From assembly GCF_008180155.1 (NCBI RefSeq), contig NZ_VSZS01000066.1, positions 124,001-188,000 of the forward strand: a DNA stretch of 64,000 nucleotides, written 5' to 3'. Position 1 is the first letter of the stretch; every line of letters starts with the position of its first letter. A model generated the notes under the pieces. It was not told the DNA's origin, searched no databases, and worked only from the letters and a program-made list of their open reading frames with translations. The stretch comes from Neoaquamicrobium microcysteis. GTDB lineage: Bacteria > Pseudomonadota > Alphaproteobacteria > Rhizobiales > Rhizobiaceae. The translations under genes and the position numbers were made by a program. Positions 53,207 through 63,000 of this stretch are shown here, piece by piece.

Positions 53207-55654
53207 ATGACATATCCAACCTTTCCACTGGACAACAGGATGAACCCCAAGCAGCCCGAAAGTGGCGGCAACGAGTTCATCGACGTCGAGAACCTGCTGC
53301 GGATGGCATTGCGCCAGACCAAGGTTGTCGCCGTCTCGGCGGTCATCGCGCTTCTGCTGGGTATCGTCTATCTCCAGACGACACCGCCGACCTATGTGGC
53401 AACGTCGCGCATCCTCGTGGATGAAAACCTTAGCAAGGTGATCGACGAGGTATCTCCGATCGCTTCCAGCATGCAGACCGAAGCCGCCATGCTGAGCCAG
53501 ATCGAGGTGCTGCGTTCGGCGCGGCTTGCCGCCGTGGTGGCCGACAAGCTGAACCTGCATCGCAACGAAGACTTCATGAGCCCGCCGACCTCGCTGGTGC
53601 AGCGAACCATCGGGCAGGTGCGTATGTCGCTTTCCTACATGCTCTCGCTGGTGCGGCCGGCAGATCCGGCGACGCAGGCGCGGAGACAGGAGTTCGAGGA
53701 ACTGGACGAGGCGACGCGCGACGCGCTCATGTCCTCGTCGCGCCGGCGCGCGGCCGTCGGACGCCTGCAAGCCAACCTGCTTGCCCAGCGAGTGGGGCGC
53801 AGCCTCGTCATCGTGATCGGCTTCCAGTCGCACGACCCGAACCTCGCAGCCGCGATCACCCGAGCCTATGCGGAGGCGTATCTGGGCGACCAGCTCAACG
53901 CCAGCTTTGAAGCGACGGAGCAGGCGGCGGTCTGGCTCGAAGGCCGCCTGACCGAGCTGCGCGAAAGCTCGCAGGCAGCCGCGCTGGAGGTCGAGCGTTA
54001 CCGGGCGGAAAACGGACTGGCAGAAACGCAGGGCCAGCTTGTGAGTGAGCAGCAGCTTTCGGAGCTTTCCGCCCAGCTTATCAGTGCGCAGGCGGACGCC
54101 GCCCGAGCGCTGGCGCGCTTCGAGCAGTTCGAGGTCATGACGAGCGCGGCTTCGTCGCCGGATATTTCGCAGATGGTCGCGCCGGTAGGCGTCGAGGTGG
54201 GGCCGGCCTTCGGAGAGTTGCGGACGCGCCATCAGAACCTCTCGCGGCGCAAGGCCGACATCGAAGCCAATTTCGGTGCCGAGCATCCGCAGGCCGTGGC
54301 GCTGGGACGCGAGATAGCGCAGATCACCCGACTGATGGTCGAGGAGATTGCGCAGATCACGGAAAGCTACCGCAACGAATATCGAGTGGCGCTGGCCCGC
54401 GAGCGCACGCTGCGCCAGAGCGTGGCAGACGCGACCGGCCGCAGCGCGCAGGCCAACCAGTCGCAGGTGCGGCTTCGAGAACTGGAGCAGCAGGCGACGG
54501 CTCTGAGGGCGTTGTATCAGTCGTTCCTGGATCGATACGAGCAGACGACGCAGCAGCAGTCGTTTCCAGTGGCCAAGGTTCGCGTCATCTCCGAGGCAAC
54601 GCCTCCGGGCGGCGCGTCGAGCCCGCGCTCAATCATGGTGCTCGGGCTTTCCCTTGTGCTGGGCCTCATGATGGGCGGAGCGCTCGGCGCTCTCAACGAG
54701 TTCAACGAACGCTTCTTCCGCGTCGGCAAGGATGTGAGCGAAGGTCTCGGCTTCCGCTTCCTCGGTTACCTGCCGCTGCTCTCGGCCCACGGGGCGAAGC
54801 ACGGCAAGAAGCGCGGCAAGGACGGCCGAACCTATCTTGCAGGTGACGAGCCGCTGGCGCTTGCCGCCACGGATCACCGGCGGCGGATGCGGGTCAGCGT
54901 GGATGCGCCGCTGTCGATGTTTGCCGAAACATTCCGCAGTGCCAAGATCGCGTGCGACGTGGTGCTTCAGGCAAACTCGAGCAAGGTCATCGGCATGATC
55001 TCGGTGCTGCCGGGCGAGGGCAAATCTACGGTTGCCGCCAACCTCGCCGAGCTGCTGGCCGCCAGCGGCGCACGCACGCTGCTGATAGATGGCGACCTGC
55101 GAAACCCCGGTCTTACAAGGCATCTGGGCATACAGGTGCAGACCGGCGTGATCGACGCGGTGGTCAATCCGGACAACTGGCGCTCCGCTATCAAATACAA
55201 CCGGCAGACCGGGCTGGCGATCCTGCCCGGGCTGGTGCGCGGGCGGTTCTCCCACACGAGCGAGGCTCTTTCCTCAGCCGGCATGCGACGGCTGATCGAG
55301 GATGCGCGGACGAGTTTCGACTACGTCATCGTCGACCTGCCTCCGGTCGGGCCGGTGGTCGATGCAAAGGCTTTCTCACCGCTGGTCGACGGGTTCATTG
55401 CCGTCGTCGAATGGGGCAAGACGCCGCGCGCCATCGTCCACTCCGCCATCCGGAACGAGCCGCTGATCGCTTCCAAGGTGCTGGGCGTGGTGCTGAACAA
55501 GGTGCGACTCGACAAGCTGCCGCGCTACGGCTCGTTCGGCGGCTCGGAACAGTTCATCAAGAGGTATTCAAGCTACTATCTGGATGATCCGGAGCAGCAG
55601 GCGTCTTCCGGGAAGGCCCAAGCTCGCGCGAAAACAGAAACTGAACGCGCGTAG
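53207..55654 (+). CDS. exoP: ExoP: polysaccharide co-polymerase with BY-kinase domain
   Basis: Inner-membrane chain-length regulator and autophosphorylating tyrosine kinase, 815 residues from ATG at 53207. Wzz domain: helix 1 at about 40-58 (VVAVSAVIALLLGIVYL), a periplasmic coiled coil, helix 2 at about 474-496. BY-kinase: Walker A GEGKST (about 603-608), Walker A' LLIDGDLR (about 625), Walker B FDYVIVDLPP. The C-terminal tyrosine cluster (RYSSYYLDD, about 785) is the likely phosphorylation site. An N-terminal extension to 53081 is a shadow of exoN. Its last 98 bp overlap the phosphatase gene on the other strand. Confidence 0.94.
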   Translation: MTYPTFPLDNRMNPKQPESGGNEFIDVENLLRMALRQTKVVAVSAVIALLLGIVYLQTTPPTYVATSRILVDENLSKVIDEVSPIASSMQTEAAMLSQIEVLRSARLAAVVADKLNLHRNEDFMSPPTSLVQRTIGQVRMSLSYMLSLVRPADPATQARRQEFEELDEATRDALMSSSRRRAAVGRLQANLLAQRVGRSLVIVIGFQSHDPNLAAAITRAYAEAYLGDQLNASFEATEQAAVWLEGRLTELRESSQAAALEVERYRAENGLAETQGQLVSEQQLSELSAQLISAQADAARALARFEQFEVMTSAASSPDISQMVAPVGVEVGPAFGELRTRHQNLSRRKADIEANFGAEHPQAVALGREIAQITRLMVEEIAQITESYRNEYRVALARERTLRQSVADATGRSAQANQSQVRLRELEQQATALRALYQSFLDRYEQTTQQQSFPVAKVRVISEATPPGGASSPRSIMVLGLSLVLGLMMGGALGALNEFNERFFRVGKDVSEGLGFRFLGYLPLLSAHGAKHGKKRGKDGRTYLAGDEPLALAATDHRRRMRVSVDAPLSMFAETFRSAKIACDVVLQANSSKVIGMISVLPGEGKSTVAANLAELLAASGARTLLIDGDLRNPGLTRHLGIQVQTGVIDAVVNPDNWRSAIKYNRQTGLAILPGLVRGRFSHTSEALSSAGMRRLIEDARTSFDYVIVDLPPVGPVVDAKAFSPLVDGFIAVVEWGKTPRAIVHSAIRNEPLIASKVLGVVLNKVRLDKLPRYGSFGGSEQFIKRYSSYYLDDPEQQASSGKAQARAKTETERA

Positions 55655-56393
55655 CCCTGATGCGGACGGCAGTCAGCACGCCGGTCGCATAGCAGGCTGT
55701 GTCGATGCCGATACGACGGCTGGCGAGCTGCGGTTGGCGCACGCGGGTGTGGCCATGCACGACCCATCGATCCGGAAGGTCGAGGCTTTCGAGAAATCCG
55801 GCCCCGATCATGAGGAGGTCGTCCTCCTTCTGCTCGGCAAGCGGGACTTCTGGACGGATGCCGGCATGCACAAAGACGAGCTTGTCGGAATGGGCAAGCA
55901 CGGGCAGCGAGCGCAGGAACGCGACATGCGCTTCGGGAAAGCTTTGCCTGATGAAGGCGTCCAGCTGCGCCGGGCGGCGGTAAATCTCGTCCAGATAGGC
56001 GACGTCGATGCCGTAGGAGGCAAGCGTCTTCTCCGCGCCCAGCGTCATCCAGTCGCCCAGGTCCAGCCTTCCCTCGATGAAATCGAGCATGGCGACGTCG
56101 TGATTGCCGGCCAGGCAGATGCGATCAAAGCCTTCCGGGGGAGGCTGCAGCAGGTGCTCCACGACCTGCCGCGACGCCGGCCCGCGATCGACGTAGTCGC
56201 CAAGGCACACGATCAGCTTGGGTCCATCCAACGCGGCTGCGTCACGAACTATCCTGCGCTCGAGCGCCAGCAGTTCGTCGTAGCATCCATGGATGTCGCC
56301 AATGGCGTAGACCGTAGTGCCTTCGAGGTCGAGGTGGAGGCGTTCCCGGCGCGGCTGACGCCGCCATGGCCAGATCCTCCGGGTAATTCGCAT
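55557..56393 (-). CDS. PPP-family metallophosphoesterase (serine/threonine-type protein phosphatase)
   Basis: A 278-residue phosphatase. Metal-binding motifs in order: VYAIGDIHGCYDEL, CLGDYVDRGP, LAGNHDVAM, VHAGIRPEVPL and VVHGHTRVRQP. This is the bacterial PPP pattern (as in lambda phosphatase and rhizobial homologues). Start ATG 56393 (MRITRRIWPW) is preferred; ATG 56432 is possible. It converges on exoP, and the reading frames overlap by 98 bp. Action on ExoP phosphotyrosine is conceivable but only inferred from position. Confidence 0.88.
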   Translation of the reverse strand: MRITRRIWPWRRQPRRERLHLDLEGTTVYAIGDIHGCYDELLALERRIVRDAAALDGPKLIVCLGDYVDRGPASRQVVEHLLQPPPEGFDRICLAGNHDVAMLDFIEGRLDLGDWMTLGAEKTLASYGIDVAYLDEIYRRPAQLDAFIRQSFPEAHVAFLRSLPVLAHSDKLVFVHAGIRPEVPLAEQKEDDLLMIGAGFLESLDLPDRWVVHGHTRVRQPQLASRRIGIDTACYATGVLTAVRIRATRVQFLFSRELGPSRKTPAAPDHPDSSLNTS

Positions 56394-56518
56394 TGGCAAG
56401 GCTGTCCGTCGCGTATCGTGTTTCTGTTGCATCCTAGCTGGTTGAGGCGAAGGCTGCGATGGCGTTTTCGCATCGCGCTGACTATGTTTCCCGCCGTTCA
56501 ACGATTCCCCGGCAGGAC

Positions 56519-58840
56519 ATGGCCAAAGACATCAAAGACCTCGCCCCGCGCATCGCCGAAGAGATCGGTGCAAAGCCCCATCAGGCGCAAGCCGCGATCG
56601 CGCTTCTGGACGAAGGCGCGACGGTGCCGTTCATCGCCCGCTACCGCAAGGAAGTGACCGGCGGGCTGGATGACACGCAGTTGCGCCTGCTGGCGGAGCG
56701 GCTGGTCTATCTGCGCGAGCTGGAAGCACGGCGCGAAGCGATCCTCAATTCGATCCGCGAGCAGGGCAAGCTTACGCCGGAACTGGAGGCGGGCATCGCG
56801 GCCGCGCCGACAAAGGCCGAGCTGGAAGATATCTACCTGCCCTACAAGCCCAAGCGCCGCACCAAGGCGGAAATCGCGCGCGAACGCGGCCTCGGGCCGC
56901 TGGCCGAAGCGATACTGGCGGATCGCGCGGCCGTGCCTGCAGACCTTGCGGCGGGATATGTCAGCGATGAGGTGCCGGACGCCAAGGCGGCGCTTGAAGG
57001 CGCGCGCGATATTCTCGCAGAGCAGTTCGCCGAGAACGCGGAGCTGGTCGGACGCCTGCGCGGCTACATGAAGGAGCGCGCCGTCCTGCGGGCGCGGGTG
57101 CTGGACGGCAAGCAGGAAGCGGGCGCGAAATTCTCCGACTATTTCGACCACTCCGAGCGCTGGGCGGGCGTGCCGAGCCATCGTGCGCTGGCCATGCTGC
57201 GCGGGCGCAACGAGGACGTGTTGAGCCTCGACCTCGAGGTCGATGCCGACGACCCTTCACCGGTGAAGCCTGCCGTGCGCATGATTGCGGCCGCCTTTGG
57301 CATTGGGGGTACCGCGCCGGGCAATGTGTGGCTGATGGAGGTTGCGGGCTGGACATGGCGGGTGAAGCTGTCTTTGCACCTCTCGCTCGACCTGATGCGC
57401 GATCTGCGCGAACGGGCGGATGAGGAGGCGATCAACGTCTTCGCGCGCAACCTGAAGGATCTGCTGCTGGCAGCGCCGGCGGGCTCGCGCGCTACGATGG
57501 GCCTCGACCCCGGCATTCGCACGGGCGTCAAGGTTGCGATCGTGGACGGCACCGGAAAGCTGCTCGCTACCACCACCGTCTATCCGTTCCCGCCGAAGAA
57601 CGATGTGCGCGGGGCGCAGGCCGAGCTTGCGGCGCTCATCCGCCGGCACGATGTGGAGCTTGTCGCCATCGGCAACGGCACAGGCAGCCGCGAGACGGAG
57701 AGGCTGGTCGCCGACTTGCTGGGTGACATGCCGGCGCCCAAGCCGCTGAAGGTCATCGTGTCGGAAGCAGGCGCGTCGGTCTATTCCGCCTCCGAAACGG
57801 CTGCGGCCGAATTTCCGAGCCTCGACGTGTCGTTGCGCGGTGCGGTTTCCATCGCGCGCCGCCTTCAGGACCCGCTCGCAGAACTGGTCAAGATCGAGCC
57901 GAAATCCATCGGCGTCGGGCAGTACCAGCACGACGTCGACCAGTACCGGCTGGCGCGCTCGCTCGACGCCGTGGTCGAGGACGCCGTGAACGCCGTCGGC
58001 GTCGATCTCAATACGGCATCCGCGCCGCTGCTTTCGCGCGTTTCGGGGCTCGGTGCGTCGCTGGCAGAGGCGATCGTCGCGCATCGAGATACCAACGGAC
58101 CGTTCCGCAGCCGCGAGCAGCTACTCGATGTGGCGCGGCTGGGCCAGCGCACGTTCGAGCAGAGCGCCGGCTTCCTGCGCATCCGCGACGGCGACGAGCC
58201 GCTGGATGCGTCCTCAGTTCACCCCGAAGCCTACGGCGTGGCGCGAAAGATCATTCAGGCCTGCGGCCGCGACGTTCGCGCGCTGATGGCCGATGGCGCT
58301 TCGCTCAAGGCGCTCGATCCACGCGTGTTCGTGGACGAGCGGTTCGGCCTGCCGACAGTGCGCGACATCATGGCGGAGCTGGAAAAGCCCGGCCGCGACC
58401 CCCGCCCGGCGTTCAAGACAGCGATGTTTGCCGATGGCATCGACGACATCAAAGACCTGAAGCCGGGCATGCTGCTGGAGGGAACCGTTACCAACGTCGC
58501 AGCCTTCGGCGCGTTCGTGGATATCGGCGTGCATCAGGACGGGCTGGTCCACGTCTCGCAACTGGCTGACCGTTTCGTCAAGGACCCGCATGAGGTGGTC
58601 AAGGCCGGTGACGTGGTCAAGGTCCGCGTGGTGGAGGTCGACGTCAAGCGCAAGCGCATAGGCCTTTCTATGCGCAAGGACGGTAGGGATGCGTCGAGGC
58701 CCGCCGGTCGCGGCGGCGACAGGCCGTCACCAGACGGACGCCCGCGCGATCAGGATCGACGCGACAAGCCGAAAGCGCCGCCGCAGCAGGGCGGGCTCGG
58801 CGCGGCGCTGGCAGAGGCGATGAACCGACGCAAGACCTGA
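56519..58840 (+). CDS. tex: Tex family RNA-binding transcriptional accessory protein
   Basis: A 773-residue cytoplasmic nucleic-acid-binding protein. Order of domains: Tex N-terminal helical region ([24 protein letters not shown]), YqgF-like RNase H fold ([20 protein letters not shown], about 323), two helix-hairpin-helix motifs ([17 protein letters not shown]), and a C-terminal S1 domain ([33 protein letters not shown], about 645). A basic, low-complexity tail follows. Start ATG at 56519; the 20-codon extension upstream is rejected. Confidence 0.96.
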   Translation: MAKDIKDLAPRIAEEIGAKPHQAQAAIALLDEGATVPFIARYRKEVTGGLDDTQLRLLAERLVYLRELEARREAILNSIREQGKLTPELEAGIAAAPTKAELEDIYLPYKPKRRTKAEIARERGLGPLAEAILADRAAVPADLAAGYVSDEVPDAKAALEGARDILAEQFAENAELVGRLRGYMKERAVLRARVLDGKQEAGAKFSDYFDHSERWAGVPSHRALAMLRGRNEDVLSLDLEVDADDPSPVKPAVRMIAAAFGIGGTAPGNVWLMEVAGWTWRVKLSLHLSLDLMRDLRERADEEAINVFARNLKDLLLAAPAGSRATMGLDPGIRTGVKVAIVDGTGKLLATTTVYPFPPKNDVRGAQAELAALIRRHDVELVAIGNGTGSRETERLVADLLGDMPAPKPLKVIVSEAGASVYSASETAAAEFPSLDVSLRGAVSIARRLQDPLAELVKIEPKSIGVGQYQHDVDQYRLARSLDAVVEDAVNAVGVDLNTASAPLLSRVSGLGASLAEAIVAHRDTNGPFRSREQLLDVARLGQRTFEQSAGFLRIRDGDEPLDASSVHPEAYGVARKIIQACGRDVRALMADGASLKALDPRVFVDERFGLPTVRDIMAELEKPGRDPRPAFKTAMFADGIDDIKDLKPGMLLEGTVTNVAAFGAFVDIGVHQDGLVHVSQLADRFVKDPHEVVKAGDVVKVRVVEVDVKRKRIGLSMRKDGRDASRPAGRGGDRPSPDGRPRDQDRRDKPKAPPQQGGLGAALAEAMNRRKT

Positions 58841-58867
58841 CGGCGCGGACTGGACCGGAGGCTCTCG

Positions 58868-59755
58868 TCAGGCCAGATGCCGGCGGAACCACTCCAGCGT
58901 TCGCTCCCAGGCAAGCTTTGCCGCTTCCTCGTCGTAGCGCGGGGTCGAATCGTTGTGGAAACCGTGGTTTGTGCCGGGATAGATGTGCGCCTCGTACGTC
59001 TTTCCCTGTTCCTGCAAGGCCGCCTCATAGGCCGGCCACCCGGCGTTCACGTTGGCGTCGTTCTCCGCAAAGTGGAGAAGGAGGGGGGCGTTGATACGCG
59101 GCACCTCTTCCACCGGCGCCTGCCGCCCGTAGAATGGCACGGCTGCCGCGAGGTCTGCAAATGCTACTGCTGCGGCGTTGGAAACACCGCCGCCGTAACA
59201 GAAGCCGGTGATGCCGACCTTGTCCGTCGTGGCCTCATGGGCGGTGAGGAAATCTATCGCGGCGAAGAAGTCGTTCATCAGCTTTTCGGGATCGACCGAT
59301 TGCTGCAACTCACGGCCTTTCTCGTCATTGCCGGGATATCCGCCGACCGAGGTGAGGCCGTCGGGCGCGAGCGCCGCGAAGCCCGCCTTGCCAAGGCGAC
59401 GCGCAACGTCCTCGATATACGGGTTGAGCCCGCGGTTCTCGTGCACCACGACAACGCCCGCGACCGGGCCTTCCGCATTGGCGGGCAGGACAAGATAGCC
59501 GCGCACCTCGCCATGACCGTCGGGCGAAGGGTAGGTGATGTATTCGGCGACGATGTCGGGGTCAGTGAACTGAACCTGCTGGGCGAGCGCATAGTTTGGG
59601 CTCAGCGTCGCAAGCAGTGTCGCGGCGGTCATGCCGCCAACGGTGAACCGCGCTGCCCTGTCGAGAAACTCGCGCTTCGTAATCCTGCCGTGGGCGTAGA
59701 AATCGTAGAGCTTCAGAAGCTCCTGCGGAAAATCCTTTGCGGTCAGACGTGTCAT
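58868..59755 (-). CDS. Dienelactone hydrolase family protein, exported
   Basis: A 295-residue alpha/beta hydrolase. The N-terminus has a Tat-like signal region (TKREFLDRAARFTVGGMTAATLLATL), ending at ALAQ; the twin basic pair is KR, not RR. The hydrolase domain carries VVVVHENRGLNPYIEDVARRL, the nucleophile motif GFCYGGG (Cys), ENDANVNAG (Asp) and GTNHGFHND (His), the Cys-Asp-His triad of dienelactone hydrolases. Start at 59755 follows GGAGG. Converges with tex. Substrate unknown; it lies next to the rhamnose operon but has no clear link to it. Confidence 0.9.
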   Translation of the reverse strand: MTRLTAKDFPQELLKLYDFYAHGRITKREFLDRAARFTVGGMTAATLLATLSPNYALAQQVQFTDPDIVAEYITYPSPDGHGEVRGYLVLPANAEGPVAGVVVVHENRGLNPYIEDVARRLGKAGFAALAPDGLTSVGGYPGNDEKGRELQQSVDPEKLMNDFFAAIDFLTAHEATTDKVGITGFCYGGGVSNAAAVAFADLAAAVPFYGRQAPVEEVPRINAPLLLHFAENDANVNAGWPAYEAALQEQGKTYEAHIYPGTNHGFHNDSTPRYDEEAAKLAWERTLEWFRRHLA

Positions 59756-59829
59756 GCCGGCTCCTCCTCTTTCTGGCCGGCGCATTATGGCGCGTATCGC
59801 ACTGTCTACAGATCACAATCGCGAAATCG

Positions 59830-60513
59830 CTAGGCCTTTCTGGGCCGGGCGATGTCGTTCGAGCCTTCGGCTTCGGGGCCGAAGCCGTAGCTCATGCGCT
59901 TCATCTGGGCGATTACGCGCTCCATTTCGTCGTCTGGCAGCACCGGTGGTTCGCCAAGGGTTAGCGCCTGCACATACATGCGCGAAAGAGTCTCAACCTC
60001 GATGGCCAGCCACAACGCCGCCTCCAGGCTCTTGCCCAGCGAGATTTGCCCATGCTGGCCAAGCAGGCAGGCAAGCCTCCCTTCGAGCGCTTCGAGCGCT
60101 GCATCCGACAGCGCCTGCGTGCCGAAAGTCGCGTAGCGCGCGCAGCGGATCGTGGCGCCGCCGGCAACGCCCGTCATGTAGTGGAAGGAGGGGATGGTCT
60201 TGTGGTGGCAGGCAAGCGTGGTCGCATAGACCGAGTGGCAATGCAGCACGACGTCGATGTCTTCGCGGGCCTTTAGGATGTCGCGGTGGAAGCGCCACTC
60301 GGACGACGGGCGGCGGCCGACATAGGTGCCGTCGAAGTCCATCTCGACTATGTCCTCCGGCGTCATCGTGTCGTAGGGCAGGCCTGACGGCGTAATCAGG
60401 AAGCCGCTGCCGGCGCGGACGGACAGATTGCCCGCAGTGCCCTGATTGATGCCGCTGGTGTTCATGCGGCGGCAGATCGACACCATCTCGTCGCGCAGTT
60501 GTTTGTGTTCCAT
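59830..60513 (-). CDS. Class II aldolase (rhamnulose/fuculose-1-phosphate aldolase type)
   Basis: Cleaves a ketose-1-phosphate to dihydroxyacetone phosphate and lactaldehyde. 227 residues. Family motifs: GINQGTAGNLSVRAGSGFLITPSG (phosphate site) and VLHCHSVYATTLAC (zinc-binding HxH). LLGQHGQISLGKSLEAALWLAIEVE provides the third zinc histidine region. Last gene of the rhamnose operon, 12 bp downstream of the mutarotase. With the isomerase and kinase it completes the rhamnose pathway. Confidence 0.92.
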   Translation of the reverse strand: MEHKQLRDEMVSICRRMNTSGINQGTAGNLSVRAGSGFLITPSGLPYDTMTPEDIVEMDFDGTYVGRRPSSEWRFHRDILKAREDIDVVLHCHSVYATTLACHHKTIPSFHYMTGVAGGATIRCARYATFGTQALSDAALEALEGRLACLLGQHGQISLGKSLEAALWLAIEVETLSRMYVQALTLGEPPVLPDDEMERVIAQMKRMSYGFGPEAEGSNDIARPRKA

Positions 60514-60525
60514 TGCCCTGTCCTG

Positions 60526-60843
60526 TCAGTCCATTTGAAAGACGCGTTCGAGTTGCACCGTCACCGGTCGGTTGAGCTCGTCCACCTGCATGATGTCGGC
60601 CATAAAATCCCACCAGCGACGGTTGATCTCCGTATTCGGCAAATCGTCCATCGTGTGGTCGTCTGCCCGCACGAGCGTGGCGAAGAGGTGATTGGTCTCT
60701 GGGTCCAGCCAGATCGAATAGTCGGATATGCCAGCCTCGCGCAAAGCGGCCTTCATCTGCGGCCAAAGCTCGTCATGCCGCCCGCGGTATTCGAGTGCCT
60801 GGCCCGGGTTGAGCGTCATCCGGAAGGCTATGCGTTCAGGCAT
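60526..60843 (-). CDS. rhaM: L-rhamnose mutarotase
   Basis: A 105-residue dimeric ferredoxin-fold protein that equilibrates the alpha and beta anomers of rhamnose. Family-typical MPERIAFRMTLNPGQALEYRGRHDELWPQM, SIWLDPETNHLFATL and the Trp pair INRRWWDFMADIM. Start ATG at 60843 with GGAGG 5-6 nt upstream; a GTG two codons earlier also opens the frame. Called rhaU in Rhizobium. 9 bp after the rhamnose isomerase gene. Confidence 0.93.
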   Translation of the reverse strand: MPERIAFRMTLNPGQALEYRGRHDELWPQMKAALREAGISDYSIWLDPETNHLFATLVRADDHTMDDLPNTEINRRWWDFMADIMQVDELNRPVTVQLERVFQMD

Positions 60844-60852
60844 TGCCACCTC

Positions 60853-62142
60853 CTAGACTATGCCGCCGCCGCCCGATGCGACGGCGGGGCGGTCGTGCGC
60901 CACCTTCTGCCGGTATCCCGCGCGCCTGTAAGCCGCCACCGGGTCGATTGCGCCGCCGCTCTCCAGGCGTGCCATGGCGAGGATGGGCTCGACATCGGTG
61001 CGGTAGGCCGCCTTGAGCGTCTGGGTCGCCATCAGCGCGTCGTTGTCGTCCTGAAAAGTCGCCAGGGCGTCGCGATCCACCAGCAGCGCCTGCGCATAGG
61101 CACGCTGCACCTCCACCGCCGACAGCATCAGGCTCTCGATGGGGTCGGTGACGTTGTGGCTCTGATCGAGCATATGGGCTGGTTCGAAGCCCTTCGCGCC
61201 CGAAATCTCTGCATCGGCCAGTTCATTGAACACAAGGAACAGCCGATAAGGGTCGATGGAGCCCGCATCCAGATCGTCGTCGCCATACTTGCTGTCATTG
61301 AAGTGGAAGCCGCCCAGCTTGCCGAACTGGATCAGCCGCGAGACGATCATCTCTATGTTGACGTTGGGCGCATGGTGGCCGAGGTCCACGAGGCAGAAGG
61401 CCTTGGGTCCGAGTTCCTTCGCGATGATGTAGTTGGTGCCCCAGTCCTGCACGACGGTGGAGTAGAAGGCCGGCTCGTACATCTTGTGCTCTGTGAAGAG
61501 GCGCCAGTCATCGGGCAAGCCGGCATAGATGTCGGCCATCGCATCCAGATAGCGCGAGAAGGCGCGGGCGAAGTTCACCTGACCGGGGAAGTTCGAGCCA
61601 TCGCCGATCCACACCGTCAGGGCTTTCGAGCCGAGGGTGCGGCCGATCTCGATGCATTCCAGATTGTGCTCGACCGCCTGCCGGCGCACGGCCGCATCGG
61701 CATGGGAGAGCGAGCCGTATTTGTAGGAAAGTTTCTGGTCCTGCGCATCCGAAAAGGTGTTGGAGTTCATCGCGTCGAAGCTAAGGCCGAAGCGCGCGGC
61801 CGCCTGCTTCAGCCGCTTCGGGTCGGCCTTGTCCCATGGGATATGCAGGGAGACCGATGGCGTGGCGCGGGTAAGCTGTTGGATGACGGCACAATCCTCG
61901 ATCTTGTCGAAGATGTCGCGCGGCTCGCCCACGCCGGGAAACCGGGCAAACCGTGTACCGCCCGTGCCGACACCCCATGAGGGGATGGCGACGCCGAACG
62001 CGCGCACCCTGGCGAGTATGTCGTCGATGGCGATGCCGCGCCGCGAAAGCTGTTCGCCAAGCGCGGCGTAGTCTGCCTTCAGCGCCTTCTCGCGCGCCTC
62101 GTTGTCCTGCGAGACGATATCGGCCTCAATGATCGTTTCCAT
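60853..62142 (-). CDS. rhaI: L-rhamnose isomerase
   Basis: Converts L-rhamnose to L-rhamnulose. 429 residues of the Pseudomonas/rhizobial RhaI type (a TIM barrel with metal site). Recognisable stretches: VAIPSWGVGTGGTRFARFPGVGEPRDIFDKIEDCA split by usual loops, LTVWIGDGSNFPGQVNFARAF, EHKMYEPAFYSTVVQDWGTNY, CLVDLGHHAPNVNIEMIVSRLI and GGFHFNDSKYGDDDLDAGSIDPYRLFLVFNEL. ATG at 62142 follows GGGAGGA. 18 bp after the HAD gene. Confidence 0.95.
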   Translation of the reverse strand: METIIEADIVSQDNEAREKALKADYAALGEQLSRRGIAIDDILARVRAFGVAIPSWGVGTGGTRFARFPGVGEPRDIFDKIEDCAVIQQLTRATPSVSLHIPWDKADPKRLKQAAARFGLSFDAMNSNTFSDAQDQKLSYKYGSLSHADAAVRRQAVEHNLECIEIGRTLGSKALTVWIGDGSNFPGQVNFARAFSRYLDAMADIYAGLPDDWRLFTEHKMYEPAFYSTVVQDWGTNYIIAKELGPKAFCLVDLGHHAPNVNIEMIVSRLIQFGKLGGFHFNDSKYGDDDLDAGSIDPYRLFLVFNELADAEISGAKGFEPAHMLDQSHNVTDPIESLMLSAVEVQRAYAQALLVDRDALATFQDDNDALMATQTLKAAYRTDVEPILAMARLESGGAIDPVAAYRRAGYRQKVAHDRPAVASGGGGIV

Positions 62143-62160
62143 CTTAACGTCCTCCCGTGC

Positions 62161-63000
62161 CTACCACCGGAATGCCGGCAGCAGGAAATCCGGCGCAGCG
62201 CCGTGTTCGGCGAACAGCGCCGCGCGGTCCCGGTCGCTGGCGGCCTCCAGAATGCCCGTTGTCACCAGTGCGGTGTTCAGCCCCGCAGCCCGCCCGCCCG
62301 CTATGTCGTGCTCGACGCTGTCGCCGACGCAGACGACGGCTGCGGGATCTGGGTTGCGCAGCATCTCCAGCGCGGTCGTGTAGATCTGTGCGAAGGGCTT
62401 GCCGATCCACGTCACTTTTCCACCAAGCTCCTCATACAGTTCGGCAATCCGACCGGCTCCGAAGCGGGGGCCACCTGGTGTCAGCATGATCTTGTCGGGA
62501 TTGGTGCAAAGACAGGCCACGCCGCGGGCCGCGGCGGGCTCCAGCAGACGGCGATAGTGCTCGAGATCGTAGCGGTCGCCTTCGCTGGCCGACAGGAGGA
62601 CTATATCGGCCGCAGCGCCATCCTGCGTGAGCGTAAGCGGCAGGCCATCGACCGCGGAGCGGTCGCCGTCGCGGGCGATGAGCAGGCAGCGCAGGGTCGA
62701 TGACTGACGCAGGTCGGCTTCGAGCATCCGCCAGGCGACCTCGCCCGACGACAGAAAATAATCCCAGCTTCCCGGCGCAAAGCCGAGCCGCACCAGTCGC
62801 GTCTCGTTGGGCGCCGAGCGCTTCCCCGAATTTGACAGCAGGAGCGTGCGCTTGCCTGCGGCCTTGAGTTGCAGCAGCGCATCGATCGCACCGGGGTAGG
62901 GCGCAACGCCGTCATGCAGCACGCCGAACTGGTCGAGCAGAAAAATATCGAACCGCTCTGCGAGCTCACGTATGCCGGCAAGATGGAGAATGGCGCTCAT
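62161..63000 (-). CDS. HAD-superfamily class IIA hydrolase (NagD-like)
   Basis: A 279-residue phosphatase. Motif I DIFLLDQFGVLHDGVAPYPGA (DxF variant: D-Q-F-G-V), motif II TLLLSNSGKR, the IIA cap, motif III GKPFAQIY, motif IV VVCVGDSVEHDIAGGRAAGL. It belongs to the TIGR01459-like group common in rhizobia. ATG at 63000 overlaps the stop of the kinase gene (ATGA), placing it inside the rhamnose operon. It might remove a toxic sugar phosphate, but that role is inferred. Confidence 0.88.
   Translation of the reverse strand: MSAILHLAGIRELAERFDIFLLDQFGVLHDGVAPYPGAIDALLQLKAAGKRTLLLSNSGKRSAPNETRLVRLGFAPGSWDYFLSSGEVAWRMLEADLRQSSTLRCLLIARDGDRSAVDGLPLTLTQDGAAADIVLLSASEGDRYDLEHYRRLLEPAAARGVACLCTNPDKIMLTPGGPRFGAGRIAELYEELGGKVTWIGKPFAQIYTTALEMLRNPDPAAVVCVGDSVEHDIAGGRAAGLNTALVTTGILEAASDRDRAALFAEHGAAPDFLLPAFRW

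Noticed and set aside
60499-61980. 493-codon plus-strand frame opposite the rhamnose isomerase and mutarotase
   Set aside because: Shadow of rhaI and rhaM; no domain features.
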